DNA from: Thermoflavifilum sp.
GTDB lineage: Bacteria > Bacteroidota > Bacteroidia > Chitinophagales > Chitinophagaceae
DNA length: 64,000 nucleotides
Assembly: GCF_014961315.1 (NCBI RefSeq)
Contig: NZ_CP063141.1
Span: 806,001 to 870,000 of the forward strand
Reading direction: 5' to 3'
In this document: piece by piece, positions 1 through 9,150 of the stretch
Layout of the letters: the number at the start of each line of letters is the position of its first letter
How positions within the stretch are numbered: position 1 is the first letter of the stretch
Translations under genes and position numbers: made by a program
The notes under the pieces: generated by a model
Told to the model about the DNA's origin: nothing
The model's database searches: none
What the model saw: the letters and a program-made list of their open reading frames with translations, nothing else

Positions 1-809
1 TCGGCTGGAGGAGGTTCCACGGAAAGAACATCCAGCCCGGCACCTGCTATCAAGCCCCGGTTCAGCGCATCGGCCAGATCGGCTTCCTGAATCAATCCAC
101 CACGGGCCGTATTGATCAAAAAAGCTGTGGGCTTCATCAACGATAACAGCGATCGATTCACGAATCCTGCGTTATGCGTGGTGAGGGGGCAATGCAGGCT
201 TACCACATCGGCTTGCTGGAAGCAGGTGGGCATATCTACAAACGTCACCCCTTCCATTTGATCACGCTCCGGATGCGTATGTACGGCGATCACCCGCATG
301 CCCAACGCCTGTGCTATCCGGGCTACCGCCCGGCCGATGCGGCCCAGGCCTACAATACCCATGGTGAGGTCGTATAATTCAACCAGAGGGGTGATCTGAT
401 AACTGAAATCCGGACAGGCCGTCCAACCCCCCTCATGCACGCTCGCATCGTGCAGGCCCACATGCTGGGTAAGCTCTAACAACAGAGCGAAAGTGTGCTG
501 GGCCACAGCATACGTGCTGTAGTCGGGCACATGCGTCACCACAATTCCCCGTTCCCGCGCAGCATCAAGATCCACCACATTGTATCCCGTAGCCATCACG
601 CCAATATACCGGAGCTGCGCAGCCTGCCGGATGATATCACCGGGCAATACCACCTTATTGGTGAGCACAGCTTCTGCATCCTGCATGCGCTCCTGAAGCT
701 CATCGGGCCGGGTGCGATCGTATATCCTGACTTCGCCCAGTTGCAACAATGGTTCCCAGCTTAAATCACCGGGATTCATCGTAAATCCATCGAGAACAGC
801 AATCTGCAT
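1..809 (-). CDS. D-2-hydroxyacid dehydrogenase (C-terminus cut by window edge)
   Basis: NAD-dependent D-2-hydroxyacid dehydrogenase of the glycerate/phosphoglycerate dehydrogenase type, cytosolic. About 269 residues are visible, starting MQIAVLDGFTMNPGD. The N-terminal catalytic half carries the MATGYN segment. The Rossmann glycine motif GIVGLGRIG follows, then a NTARGG segment with the substrate-binding arginine and GLDVLSVEPPP with the catalytic-region glutamate. The catalytic histidine lies beyond the left edge. The ATG at 809 is the only sensible start, because an upstream ATG is out of frame. It is divergent from the alpha-galactosidase gene. The substrate (glycerate, hydroxypyruvate or other) cannot be told from sequence alone. 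Confidence 0.85.
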   Translation of the reverse strand, partial: MQIAVLDGFTMNPGDLSWEPLLQLGEVRIYDRTRPDELQERMQDAEAVLTNKVVLPGDIIRQAAQLRYIGVMATGYNVVDLDAARERGIVVTHVPDYSTYAVAQHTFALLLELTQHVGLHDASVHEGGWTACPDFSYQITPLVELYDLTMGIVGLGRIGRAVARIAQALGMRVIAVHTHPERDQMEGVTFVDMPTCFQQADVVSLHCPLTTHNAGFVNRSLLSLMKPTAFLINTARGGLIQEADLADALNRGLIAGAGLDVLSVEPPPA

Positions 810-948
810 ATCGGGTTTATTGATGATTTGAAAAAGAGCATCCTTCACTTATTGGAATAGCGCAAAAATTTGTCTTTCTATAAACAAAAATTCAAAATTG
901 TCCGGGATTCTTCAAAAATTTGTGTCTACTTATTTAAATTCAACCATC

Positions 949-2142
949 ATGCTTAGGGACTCCTTTTCACGCTTCCTGTTGCTATGCTACATCGGGATAT
1001 CTTTTGTTGTGTTATCTGCCTATGCTCAGGCACCATCGACTTCTTCTGTGACGCCAAACGGATTGGCACCCACACCTCCCATGGGCTGGAACAGCTGGAA
1101 TCATTTCGGATGCAATATCAATGAAAACATCATCAAGGAAATGGCCGATGCCATGGTGTCGAGCGGCATGAAAGACGCAGGTTATGAATATATCAATATC
1201 GACGATTGCTGGATGGACACCGTACGCGATGCCCAGGGCCGGCTGCAGGCCGATCCAAAACGTTTCCCACACGGCATCAAATGGCTGGCCGACTACATAC
1301 ATAGCAAAGGCTTGAAGCTGGGTATATACTCTTCGGCCGGCACCAAAACCTGCGCCGGTTATCCCGCCAGCCTGGATCACGAAGCCATCGACGCACAAAC
1401 CTTCGCCAGCTGGGGTGTGGATTACCTGAAATATGACAACTGTTATAACCAGGGTCGTCCGTTGATCGATCGCTACCGTGCCATGCAACAAGCGCTGGCG
1501 CATTGCGGACGACCTATCGTATTCAGTATCTGCGAATGGGGACTGGAAAATCCCTGGGAATGGGCACCCGAATTGGGTAACCTATGGCGTACTACTGGAG
1601 ATATCAACGACAGCTGGCAAAGCGTGATGAGTATCTTAGACCAGCAGGTGGACCTTGCCAGATATGCAGGCCCCGGCCACTGGAACGACCCCGACATGTT
1701 AGAGGTGGGCAATGGTGGCATGACAACCACCGAATATCAAGCTCATTTCAGCTTGTGGTGCATCCTGGCCGCACCGTTGATTGCAGGTAACGACCTGCGC
1801 AACATGAGTCCGGAAACAAAAGAAATCCTCACCAACCGCGATATGATCGCCGTAGATCAGGATCCGCTTGGAAAAGAAGGTTATAAACTCCAGGACGATG
1901 GAAATGAAGAAATCTGGGTAAAAGAAATGGCTGACGGCAGTCGCGTGGTGCTTTTCCTCAATCGCGGCGAGCATACTGCATTTATGACCACCAATGCCAC
2001 AGCAACTGGTCTGCCACAGGCCACACATTATCGGCTACGCGACTTGTGGAAGCATAAGGACAGCCAGACGGCATGGTTAATTCGTGGATTCGTACCTGCA
2101 CACGGAGTGCTGGTCTATCGAGTCTGGCCATCAAACGGGTAA
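949..2142 (+). CDS. Alpha-galactosidase, GH27 family, secreted
   Basis: Predicted exported glycoside hydrolase of family GH27 that removes terminal alpha-galactosyl groups. From the ATG at 949 the first ~28 residues form a signal peptide (LLLCYIGISFVVLSAYAQA). The mature protein begins near the GH27 hallmark PPMGWNSWNHFG. The nucleophile aspartate is in YLKYDNC and the acid/base aspartate in WRTTGDINDSW; DPDMLEVG also fits the family. A C-terminal beta domain follows the barrel. A TTG further upstream (898) is in frame, but the ATG gives a normal signal peptide. The 397-residue length is typical. GH27 alpha-N-acetylgalactosaminidase is the alternative activity. Confidence 0.9.
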   Translation: MLRDSFSRFLLLCYIGISFVVLSAYAQAPSTSSVTPNGLAPTPPMGWNSWNHFGCNINENIIKEMADAMVSSGMKDAGYEYINIDDCWMDTVRDAQGRLQADPKRFPHGIKWLADYIHSKGLKLGIYSSAGTKTCAGYPASLDHEAIDAQTFASWGVDYLKYDNCYNQGRPLIDRYRAMQQALAHCGRPIVFSICEWGLENPWEWAPELGNLWRTTGDINDSWQSVMSILDQQVDLARYAGPGHWNDPDMLEVGNGGMTTTEYQAHFSLWCILAAPLIAGNDLRNMSPETKEILTNRDMIAVDQDPLGKEGYKLQDDGNEEIWVKEMADGSRVVLFLNRGEHTAFMTTNATATGLPQATHYRLRDLWKHKDSQTAWLIRGFVPAHGVLVYRVWPSNG

Positions 2143-2230
2143 TGTCAAACCTGTTTCAAATCTTTGATACCAGCATTGCTTTTCACCCTATGCATGCAAA
2201 TGGGGTATAACTTGCAGGGAAAACACATGT

Positions 2231-2674
2231 ATGCCATCACAGCGCATCGATCTGCTGACCTTAGCGCCCGAAGCCTATGAAGCCATGCGAGCCATAGAAG
2301 CTTATATCCGCAAAAGCGGACTCGATCGCAGGTTGTATGAATTGATTAAAATTCGCGCCTCCCAGATCAACGGCTGTATATTTTGTTTGAATATGCATAC
2401 GCGTGAAGCCCGTGCACTGGGCGAAACCGAGCAACGAATCTATGGCTTAAGCGCCTGGCAGGAAGCGCCCTATTACACGGAGAAAGAAAGAGCTGCTTTA
2501 GCGCTTACCGAGGCTATCACCTTAGTTGCCGAAAGCCGTGTGCCCGATGAGGTATTCGAAAATGCACGTCAGCATTTCGACGAAAAAGAATTGGCCGCAC
2601 TCATCATTGGCATCACGAACATCAATGGATGGAACCGCTGGATGGTTGCTTCACGAAGGCCTCCAGAAGATTAA
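2231..2674 (+). CDS. Carboxymuconolactone decarboxylase / AhpD-like protein
   Basis: Small all-helical protein of the CMD/AhpD superfamily (147 residues). Members are thiol peroxidase or disulfide reductase-like enzymes that detoxify peroxides. The redox motif is CIFCLNMHTREA near residues 53-64 (CxxC followed by a conserved histidine), as in YnjA/AhpD-type proteins. The rest (ERAALALTEAIT and LIIGITNINGWNR) matches the helical core of the family. It ends 49 bp before the EamA transporter and may be co-expressed with it. The substrate is unknown. Confidence 0.85.
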   Translation: MPSQRIDLLTLAPEAYEAMRAIEAYIRKSGLDRRLYELIKIRASQINGCIFCLNMHTREARALGETEQRIYGLSAWQEAPYYTEKERAALALTEAITLVAESRVPDEVFENARQHFDEKELAALIIGITNINGWNRWMVASRRPPED

Positions 2675-2687
2675 CACACACAAGAAG

Positions 2688-2695
2688 TACCTTTG
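2688..2695 (+). promoter_or_regulatory. Candidate -7 box (TACCTTTG) for the EamA gene
   Basis: An exact match to the Bacteroidetes -7 consensus TAnnTTTG, 28 bp before the ATG at 2724. No clear TTTG lies at the -33 position, so the call is tentative. Confidence 0.35.
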
Positions 2696-2723
2696 CAACG
2701 ATTGAACTGGTTTTTTCTTTTTT

Positions 2724-3701
2724 ATGTACGATAAATCAGGGGTTCACTCCAGGCGATATTTGACCTCCTCTTACATAGCCATTGCACTGGTCAGTTTTTT
2801 CTGGGGTACCACCTATCCGGCCATACGGATAGGGGTTGCGCATATGCCCGGCTTAATGCTGGCCTCGATTCGGCAAACGCTTGCCGGAACTTTGCTTGTT
2901 CTGTTCTATCTCTTGAAAGGACAGGCGCTGCCCCGTCTATCGGAAATGGGTAAACTGTTGATCATGGGATTTTTGCTGTTAGGAGCCAGCAACGGGCTTT
3001 TAAGCTGGGCCGAGCAATATCTTCCCGGCGGCTTAGCCGCTATTCTGGCGGCCACCTGTCCACTCGCCATCGTATGGTTCAGCATCTGGTTTTTGCCCGG
3101 TGCGAAATTTACCAGAGGTTTATATCTGGGCATGGGATTAGGCCTTGCGGGTATTGTCGTGATCTTTTCTCCAGAAATTTTGCATGCGCATTCGCATAAT
3201 TTTTTGCTGGGCGCTGCACTTATCCTCTGTTCCGTGATCACCTGGGCGGGCGGCACTGTTTATACCGCCCGGCATCCACTTGCATTACCCTTGTTATATG
3301 TTACGGGCTGGCAAATGTTGCTGGGCGGAATCAGCCTCATGCCCTTATGCGTGGCTACAGGACAGTTCATCCCCCTGCAACAGATTGCTCCGCAAGCATG
3401 GTGGGCAATCGGATACCTGATTGTGTTTGGTTCGATGATTGGCTATGTGGCCTATGTATATGCAATTTCCACACTGCCCCCGGCACAGGTTTCGATTTAT
3501 GCCTATATCAATCCGCTCGTGGCCGTGGCGATCGGGGTCTGGTGGTTGAAAGAGTCCATATCGTTGCGCACCATCCTGGGCGCACTGATCACGCTGTGCG
3601 GGGTATATCTGGTTCAAAAAAGTTTTAAAACTGTTCCCCCTTTAAAATCCGGTCCCTCCATTCCGGAGATAGAAATTCAGGAGATACGCGCCCACCCCTG
3701 A
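2724..3701 (+). CDS. EamA/DMT-family transporter
   Basis: Inner-membrane drug/metabolite transporter of the EamA (RhaT-like) type, 325 residues. About ten hydrophobic helices form two EamA repeats. The first begins with ALVSFFWGTTYPAIRIGV. The second repeat runs roughly from residue 155 to 300 and ends with INPLVAVAIGVWWLKESI, a very characteristic signature. The last ~25 residues are a soluble tail. Such carriers export amino acids or other small metabolites; the substrate cannot be read from sequence. It converges on the aldo/keto reductase gene with only 3 bp between the stops. Confidence 0.9.
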   Translation: MYDKSGVHSRRYLTSSYIAIALVSFFWGTTYPAIRIGVAHMPGLMLASIRQTLAGTLLVLFYLLKGQALPRLSEMGKLLIMGFLLLGASNGLLSWAEQYLPGGLAAILAATCPLAIVWFSIWFLPGAKFTRGLYLGMGLGLAGIVVIFSPEILHAHSHNFLLGAALILCSVITWAGGTVYTARHPLALPLLYVTGWQMLLGGISLMPLCVATGQFIPLQQIAPQAWWAIGYLIVFGSMIGYVAYVYAISTLPPAQVSIYAYINPLVAVAIGVWWLKESISLRTILGALITLCGVYLVQKSFKTVPPLKSGPSIPEIEIQEIRAHP

Positions 3702-3704
3702 AAT

Positions 3705-4697
3705 TTATCTGTATTCCGGAATATGAGGCTTGTTGCCCATGATGTCTTCTATTTGCTGCAACAACTCATCGTGTAATTGATGATAAAACTGAACGGCCTG
3801 GATATTTTCCTCCAATTGCGCAAGTTTGCTTGCCCCTAATATCACGGTGCTCACGTGTGGATTGCGGATACACCAGGCTATAGCCAGCACAGCAAGGCTC
3901 ACGCCGCCGGCATCGGCGATACGTTGTAAAGCTTTTACCTTTTCTATATGCTGCGGGGTCAATAATTTCTCCCGCAACCAGTCGTAACCGGGTAACGAAA
4001 ATCTACTATCGCGCGGAATACCTGCGTTGTATTTCCCGGTGAGGAGGCCGGAAGCCAGTGGACTCCAGGTTGTTGTTCCCAATCCTATGCTTTCGTAGAG
4101 AGGTACAAATTCCTTTTCCACCTTTTCCCGGTTAAACAGGTTATACTCCGGTTGCTCCATGGTGGGACCTATGAGTCCGTAGCGTTCAGCAATCATCTGG
4201 GCTTCCATGATTTGAGCCGCGCTCCATTCCGAGGTACCCCAGTATAAAATTTTGCCCTGTTGCAGCAAATGATTCATGGCCCATACCACTTCGGCCACAG
4301 GTGTTTGCGGGTCGGGACGATGGCAGAAGTATAAATCCAGGTAATCCACCTGCAAGCGTTGCAACGCTTCATGGCAGGCTTCGATGATATGCTTGCGGCT
4401 GAGGCCGTGCTGGTTAGGCCTGTTCTCCTTTCCATGCCAGCCGAAAAACACCTTGCTGGAAAGCACATAAGACGAGCGCTCCCATCGTTTCTGTTTGAGC
4501 ACCTTACCCATTAATTTTTCTGATTCCCCACCTGCATAGCTTTCCGCATTGTCAAAAAAATTAATACCCTGATCATAGGCATAACCCATGAGCATATCCG
4601 CCAGATGTTCATCAACCTGATGGTGGAAGGTGGTCCAGCTACCATATGAGAGCACACTCAGTTGCAGGCCTGATTTTCCCAAACGTCTGTATTCCAT
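3705..4697 (-). CDS. Aldo/keto reductase, potassium-channel beta / YghZ type
   Basis: NADPH-dependent oxidoreductase with a TIM barrel (330 residues), of the Kv-beta/YghZ branch of the aldo/keto reductases. The start MEYRRLGKSGLQLS is typical. The catalytic Asp and Tyr are in FFDNAESYAGG, the lysine in the VLSSKVFFG strand and the histidine in DLYFCHRPD. The C-terminal coenzyme-binding stretch reads VILGASKLAQLEENIQA. YghZ-like enzymes reduce methylglyoxal or L-glyceraldehyde 3-phosphate, but the substrate here is not determined. Confidence 0.9.
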   Translation of the reverse strand: MEYRRLGKSGLQLSVLSYGSWTTFHHQVDEHLADMLMGYAYDQGINFFDNAESYAGGESEKLMGKVLKQKRWERSSYVLSSKVFFGWHGKENRPNQHGLSRKHIIEACHEALQRLQVDYLDLYFCHRPDPQTPVAEVVWAMNHLLQQGKILYWGTSEWSAAQIMEAQMIAERYGLIGPTMEQPEYNLFNREKVEKEFVPLYESIGLGTTTWSPLASGLLTGKYNAGIPRDSRFSLPGYDWLREKLLTPQHIEKVKALQRIADAGGVSLAVLAIAWCIRNPHVSTVILGASKLAQLEENIQAVQFYHQLHDELLQQIEDIMGNKPHIPEYR

Positions 4698-4856
4698 AGG
4701 CTAAGATTTTGTGCGAAAAATGAATTTACGATTCCCGGCATCAATTGTCAAGGAGCTGAATGCACATCCTGTGGATAAATTGTAGTAGGTTTTATGGCAT
4801 GGATGTTGGTAGCTTTACGGAAAGGATTTTAGGTTAAAATAGGTTAAAGCGTTGAA

Positions 4857-4876
4857 GGCTCCGTGTTAACGGGGCC
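4857..4876 (-). terminator. Hairpin after lptC
   Basis: An 8-bp inverted repeat (GGCTCCGT / ACGGGGCC, one G-U pair, 4-nt loop) lies just past the lptC stop. On the minus strand no strong T-run follows, so it may be a weak terminator or an mRNA-stabilising stem. Confidence 0.45.
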
Positions 4877-4882
4877 TTTGCT

Positions 4883-5455
4883 TTAGGAGCCCGGCAATTC
4901 ACTTTTATTAACCATAATCTGACTGTTTTCCACTTGCAGCACCTTGTATGTGGTAAAATCGGCTGAAGCTTCCAGGCCTTTTCCATAAATCAATTGGGAG
5001 GCTGTGGTGATTTTCACCCGGCCCGGTGCCACAAAAATTTGCCGACTGGGATCCCAGTACAGGCTATCACATTCCAGCCTTTCCCCCTTAACATTCATCA
5101 CCACCACATGATGCTCCACCGCAATCCGGTTGTTTTCTTCATACAACACACCTTTCTCGGCTGTTAAGGTCGATTCCACCTGCAGGCTATCATTAAAAAA
5201 ATGTGCCTGCAGGCCACCATACATCACCACACGTGGCGTATCAGTCTGATAATGCTTTAAATAAGGCGCCTGAATTTCAGCACGAACACGGCCATTCTGG
5301 CTGTAGAGAATACGTACACTATCGGCAGTTTCCACATTTATGAAAGGAGCATGCAGGGCATGAATATCTTCCAATTTATTGACACATCCGGTGTTTACAC
5401 ATAAAACCAGTCCGGCAGCCAGTAATCCCATATATTGATCAACACGAAGCATCAT
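4883..5455 (-). CDS. lptC: LptC-like LPS export lipoprotein
   Basis: Predicted envelope component that passes lipopolysaccharide from the LptB2FG transporter to LptA (PF06835 type, 190 residues). It starts with a hydrophobic stretch ending VNTGC, a lipoprotein-like cleavage site. The body is a series of short beta strands of the OstA/LptA type: RVRAEIQAPYLKHY, VESTLTAEKGVLYEENNR and ECDSLYWDPSRQ. The last motif (separating coded strands before a W-D) is typical of Bacteroidetes LptC. It lies 33 bp downstream of the LON-domain gene on the same strand. Sequence conservation in this family is low, so the call rests on motif order and length. Confidence 0.75.
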   Translation of the reverse strand: MMLRVDQYMGLLAAGLVLCVNTGCVNKLEDIHALHAPFINVETADSVRILYSQNGRVRAEIQAPYLKHYQTDTPRVVMYGGLQAHFFNDSLQVESTLTAEKGVLYEENNRIAVEHHVVVMNVKGERLECDSLYWDPSRQIFVAPGRVKITTASQLIYGKGLEASADFTTYKVLQVENSQIMVNKSELPGS

Positions 5456-5488
5456 GTATATCCTTGATGGCCTGAATCCTCAAACCGT

Positions 5489-6124
5489 TCAAAAATCGGG
5501 CATTCGCAGGTCACGGAAATGACCGTTCAATTTAACCCTTTCTTTTAGTTTTTCTATTTCATCGATAAGTGGCCTGATGTTTTTCAGATGTCTGCGCAAA
5601 TATTCCTGTCGCTGTCGTTCATGCAGGAGTTCAAGTACCTGATATTCTCCCTCCAGCCCCAGGCAGGCATGGTGGGCCAGATCGTAAGTGGAAAGATGAT
5701 CGATAGGTTTATCAAATGATTTTTCGATATGCAATTTCTGATGCAACCAGTGCAAGGCCTGCACCAGTGACCGCATAAGCCGATGATCGCCTTCGGTATG
5801 GTTGTCGGGATAATGTACAATAGCGCCGGCATAAGGCTTTTCAGGAATATCCCGGATAACTTCCAGAATGCGAAATACCTTCAATCCCCGTGTGCGAATA
5901 TCCAGACGGCCATCGGGGTAAGTTTTTTCAATGTGCAATAGTTGCATGAGGGTGCCGTATTCATGCAATTTACCTTTGATAACAGGAGGAATGCCGAAAT
6001 CTTTTCGCTGTTCGGCACATTCCCGAATCATTTGTTGATAACGCGTTTCACGGATATGCAGATTCAACTCTTCCCCCGGATATACCACAAGTTCCAACGG
6101 AAAGATGGGAATGAAATTGGTCAT
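5489..6124 (-). CDS. LON substrate-binding domain protein (no protease domain)
   Basis: A 211-residue stand-alone LON N-terminal domain protein (PF02190). It opens with IPIFPLELVVYPGEELNLHI, the hallmark of the domain, followed by YGTLMQLLHIEKTYPDGRLDIRTRG. The C-terminal third is helical. There is no AAA+ or Ser-Lys protease part, so it is not Lon itself; such proteins are widespread and of unclear function. The gene is divergent from the glycosyltransferase and probably shares a transcript with lptC. Confidence 0.85.
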   Translation of the reverse strand: MTNFIPIFPLELVVYPGEELNLHIRETRYQQMIRECAEQRKDFGIPPVIKGKLHEYGTLMQLLHIEKTYPDGRLDIRTRGLKVFRILEVIRDIPEKPYAGAIVHYPDNHTEGDHRLMRSLVQALHWLHQKLHIEKSFDKPIDHLSTYDLAHHACLGLEGEYQVLELLHERQRQEYLRRHLKNIRPLIDEIEKLKERVKLNGHFRDLRMPDF

Positions 6125-6187
6125 ATTTCAATATTAATAAAAAAATCAGAATTTGCCTGCTGGTTAAGGATTTGACAGTACATAGAC

Positions 6188-6946
6188 ATGCAAGCGATTT
6201 CAGCCATCATCATTACATATAATGCTGCTGCTCATCTGGCGGAGTGCCTGCAATCAATTTTGCCCGTGGCTTCAGAAGTGCTTGTAGTGGATAGCTTTTC
6301 CACAGATCAAACGCCTGAACTTGTGCAACGTTTCCCCGTTCGATTTGTGCAACACGCCTGGGAAGGCTATGGCCAGCAGAAGAACTGGGCCATGCAACAG
6401 GTAGAACACGATTACGTGCTGTTTATCGATGCGGATGAAGTATTGACGCCTGAATTGCAGGCATCTATTCTCCGTGTGCGGGAACATGGGCTTTCTGGAT
6501 GCTATGCCCTGCAGCGATTGAATCAATATTTCGGACGATGGATCCGTCATGGCCTTGAATATCCCGATCATAAGATTCGCTTGTTTCATCGGCATGAAGG
6601 GAAATGGAGTACAGATCCGGTGCACGAAACGGTGATTTTCAATATTGCGACTGAAACCCGACTATTACATGGATATCTCCTGCATTATACTTATCGCGAC
6701 ATACATACCCTGTGGATGAAAATGGATCATTATGCACGATTAGGGGCCGAAAAACTTCATCTGCAAGGGAAAAAAGCGTCCCTCACGCAATGCATATTTC
6801 ATCCACTTGCTGCTTTCTGGAAGGCCTATTTGCTCAAAGCCGGATGGAAAGAAGGTGCTGTCGGGCTATTGCTTGCGTGCATAGCCGCCATTTCCGTGTG
6901 GCTGAAATACGTCAGGTTGTGGTTAAAACAACATCAGCTTGATTAA
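6188..6946 (+). CDS. Glycosyltransferase family 2 (WaaE/KdtX-like)
   Basis: Cytoplasmic or membrane-bound GT-A fold glycosyltransferase, 252 residues. It starts ISAIIITYNAAAHLAECLQS. The nucleotide-sugar and metal site is FIDADEVL (DxD). The conserved DHKIRLFHR and YRDIHTLWMKMDHYA blocks are those of the WaaE/KdtX branch, which adds a sugar to the LPS core. The last ~50 residues include a hydrophobic stretch (AAISVWLKYVRLWL) likely to contact the membrane. Nearby lptC fits an envelope role, but the acceptor is not known. Confidence 0.85.
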   Translation: MQAISAIIITYNAAAHLAECLQSILPVASEVLVVDSFSTDQTPELVQRFPVRFVQHAWEGYGQQKNWAMQQVEHDYVLFIDADEVLTPELQASILRVREHGLSGCYALQRLNQYFGRWIRHGLEYPDHKIRLFHRHEGKWSTDPVHETVIFNIATETRLLHGYLLHYTYRDIHTLWMKMDHYARLGAEKLHLQGKKASLTQCIFHPLAAFWKAYLLKAGWKEGAVGLLLACIAAISVWLKYVRLWLKQHQLD

Positions 6947-7030
6947 AAATTCTGTTAAAACTCAGCGTTTATTCAACCTCAATGCGTTTCGATGCGTAAA
7001 TTATGATCATTATTATTTAAGCTTTGAATC

Positions 7031-7606
7031 ATGTCTCGTTCAATTCACATCAATTATGCACATATCCGGTTAAGCGTAGCAATTATTGGTTTGCTATCAT
7101 TTTGCTCTGGATATGCGCAATCTCGCGTTTCTTCTCATGCATCAGCAACATCTCAATCTTTTGCTATGGATCACCGTCATAATCCTTACTATTCGAGGAC
7201 CGATACCACCACCCTACATGTATCTGATGCGGAATGGAAAAAAATCTTGCCCCCTGAAGTGTATCGGGTAGCTCGTGAAAAAGGTACCGAACCTCCATTT
7301 CATAATCAATTCTGGAACTTTAATGGGAAGGGCACCTATTATTGTGCGGTATGTGGTAACGCGCTGTTTCGATCAGATGCCAAATTTGCCAGCAGTTGCG
7401 GCTGGCCGAGTTTTTTTGAACCGATTCGCAAAAATAGCGTCATTTACAAACCCGACCATTCCTTTGGTATGGAGCGTACTGAAGTCATCTGTGCGCGTTG
7501 TGGTTCACACCTCGGGCATGTATTCGAAGACGGGCCACCACCCACCGGATTGCGTTACTGCATGAATTCCATTGTGCTGGAATTTGTTCCCGATAGCAAG
7601 CCTTAA
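7031..7606 (+). CDS. msrB: Peptide-methionine (R)-S-oxide reductase MsrB, exported
   Basis: Repairs methionine-R-sulfoxide in oxidised proteins. The first ~30 residues form a signal peptide, so it should act in the periplasm. The zinc-binding CxxC pairs are CAVC and CARC. The substrate loop is SSCGWPSFFEPI and the catalytic cysteine lies in RYCMNSIVLEF. The 191-residue length fits an exported stand-alone MsrB with no fused MsrA. The next gene, an L,D-transpeptidase, is on the same strand 70 bp downstream. Confidence 0.93.
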   Translation: MSRSIHINYAHIRLSVAIIGLLSFCSGYAQSRVSSHASATSQSFAMDHRHNPYYSRTDTTTLHVSDAEWKKILPPEVYRVAREKGTEPPFHNQFWNFNGKGTYYCAVCGNALFRSDAKFASSCGWPSFFEPIRKNSVIYKPDHSFGMERTEVICARCGSHLGHVFEDGPPPTGLRYCMNSIVLEFVPDSKP

Positions 7607-7676
7607 TGCCTGCGACGGCTTTATAGTAATTGAAAATAAATCAATCGGGTTTTCGTTATTTCAGAAAACCCTTTGC

Positions 7677-8219
7677 ATGCTTTCCCTGATAGGCATCATC
7701 ATATCCTGTCTGTGGATGGCTCATACAGGCGATCCCGGCGATCGGATCGACGTGAAACATGTGGATCCGGACAAGGTGTTTTTGCTGATTGATAAATTGC
7801 ATCATCGCCTGTATGTATATGAAGATACCCGACTACTGGCTTCATTTCCAGCCGTTTTTGGAAGCAATGATCTATCCGATAAAATGATGGCGGGTGATCG
7901 TAAAACGCCTGAAGGATTATTTCACATCATTGCCAAACGATACGATAAACGCTGGTCTCGTTTTCTGTTGCTCGACTATCCCAACGCTGCCGATTACCAG
8001 AAGTTTTATGCACGCAAAGCTGCACATGTAATACCCGAGCGAGCGGAAATTGGCGGTGGTATTGGTATTCACGGCACCTGGCCTAAAGATGATTTTGTGT
8101 TTACCTACATGCAAAACTGGACCAACGGCTGCATCAGCATTCCCAACGAAGCCATCCGTCAGATTTATGAGATCGTGAAGATCGGCACACCGGTGGTAAT
8201 TAAAAGAAGCATTCCCTGA
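7677..8219 (+). CDS. L,D-transpeptidase (YkuD domain)
   Basis: Predicted periplasmic L,D-transpeptidase that cross-links peptidoglycan or attaches proteins to it. The ATG at 7677 gives a short N-terminal hydrophobic anchor (MLSLIGIIISCLWM). A longer reading frame upstream has no ATG and overlaps msrB. The YkuD domain starts at VFLLIDKLHHRLYVYED and ends with the active-site block IHGTWPKDDF ... WTNGCISIPN, in which the His and the Cys are the catalytic pair. Product about 180 residues. Confidence 0.87.
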   Translation: MLSLIGIIISCLWMAHTGDPGDRIDVKHVDPDKVFLLIDKLHHRLYVYEDTRLLASFPAVFGSNDLSDKMMAGDRKTPEGLFHIIAKRYDKRWSRFLLLDYPNAADYQKFYARKAAHVIPERAEIGGGIGIHGTWPKDDFVFTYMQNWTNGCISIPNEAIRQIYEIVKIGTPVVIKRSIP

Positions 8220-8373
8220 TTTTACTTCTGCATTCCACATTCACGTTTGTTGCTCCACTTTCAAAGGATGCATGGAGCTGCTGATTTATGCTGCAAAACA
8301 CATCAAGCATAAACTTTTCATTTTTTAAATCCAGTCATCCTGATGTTTCGTAATTAAAGGTAGATGTACAAAA

Positions 8374-9108
8374 ATGATTTATTCACCCTTAAAAAACAAT
8401 ATCATGATGAAACATCAAGATGTGCCTGTCTTACAGGATGAGCCGCTCATGCGAAAATTACCACGCAGAGCATTTCTTCGCTATGCCGGACTGGGTTCTG
8501 CAGGAATCACGGCATTGCTGTTGGCTGCAAGCTGTCATAAAGACCACAACAATTCACCTGCTGCAGAAGAGGTGAATCTGGGCAGCGGCGATGTTGGCAT
8601 ATTAAATTATGCATATGCCCTGGAACAATTGGAAGCTGCGTTTTATACCCAGGTCGTGCAAACGCCCTATAGTGGCATCACGGATATGGAATTATCTTTC
8701 TTCACGGATATACGCGACCATGAAATTGCACACCGTGAATTCTTTAAAGCAGCTTTGAGTACACATGCTATTGCCAGTCTGCAATTTGATTTCAGCAGCA
8801 TTAACTTCAGCAGCCGCAGCAGTGTGATTGCAACCGCTAAAGCGTTTGAAGATCTGGGCGTTTCGGCATATAATGGTGCCGGCGTGTACCTGCAAACACC
8901 GGATTACCTGACCCTTGCCGGGAAAATTGTTTCTGTTGAAGCCCGTCATGCGGCTTATCTGCGCGAACTGGTCATGACCGATACTTTTGTAGATACGGAT
9001 GTGGTAGACAGCAACGGGCTGGATCTGTCACGCAAACCATCAGAAGTATTGGTGATTGCCAGCACGTATATTAAAACTAAAATCAATGCCAGCGGGCTTC
9101 CGCAATGA
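8374..9108 (+). CDS. Ferritin-like domain lipoprotein (PF13668 type)
   Basis: Secreted ferritin-like four-helix protein of unknown role. The N-terminus has a twin-arginine-like signal (PRRAFLRYAGLGSAG) ending in a lipobox LLLAASC, so it should be a lipoprotein. The ferritin-like domain begins with DVGILNYAYALEQLEAAFY. Candidate metal ligands lie in RDHEIAHREFF and VEARHAAYLREL. An in-frame ATG at 8404 (MMKHQDV) is an alternative start. The next gene encodes a homologue, suggesting a duplicated pair that works together. Related proteins are sometimes called desiccation-related. Confidence 0.8.
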   Translation: MIYSPLKNNIMMKHQDVPVLQDEPLMRKLPRRAFLRYAGLGSAGITALLLAASCHKDHNNSPAAEEVNLGSGDVGILNYAYALEQLEAAFYTQVVQTPYSGITDMELSFFTDIRDHEIAHREFFKAALSTHAIASLQFDFSSINFSSRSSVIATAKAFEDLGVSAYNGAGVYLQTPDYLTLAGKIVSVEARHAAYLRELVMTDTFVDTDVVDSNGLDLSRKPSEVLVIASTYIKTKINASGLPQ

Positions 9109-9150
9109 TGATTGCACGATGATTTGTACAAACTTTAAAATGATTTTACC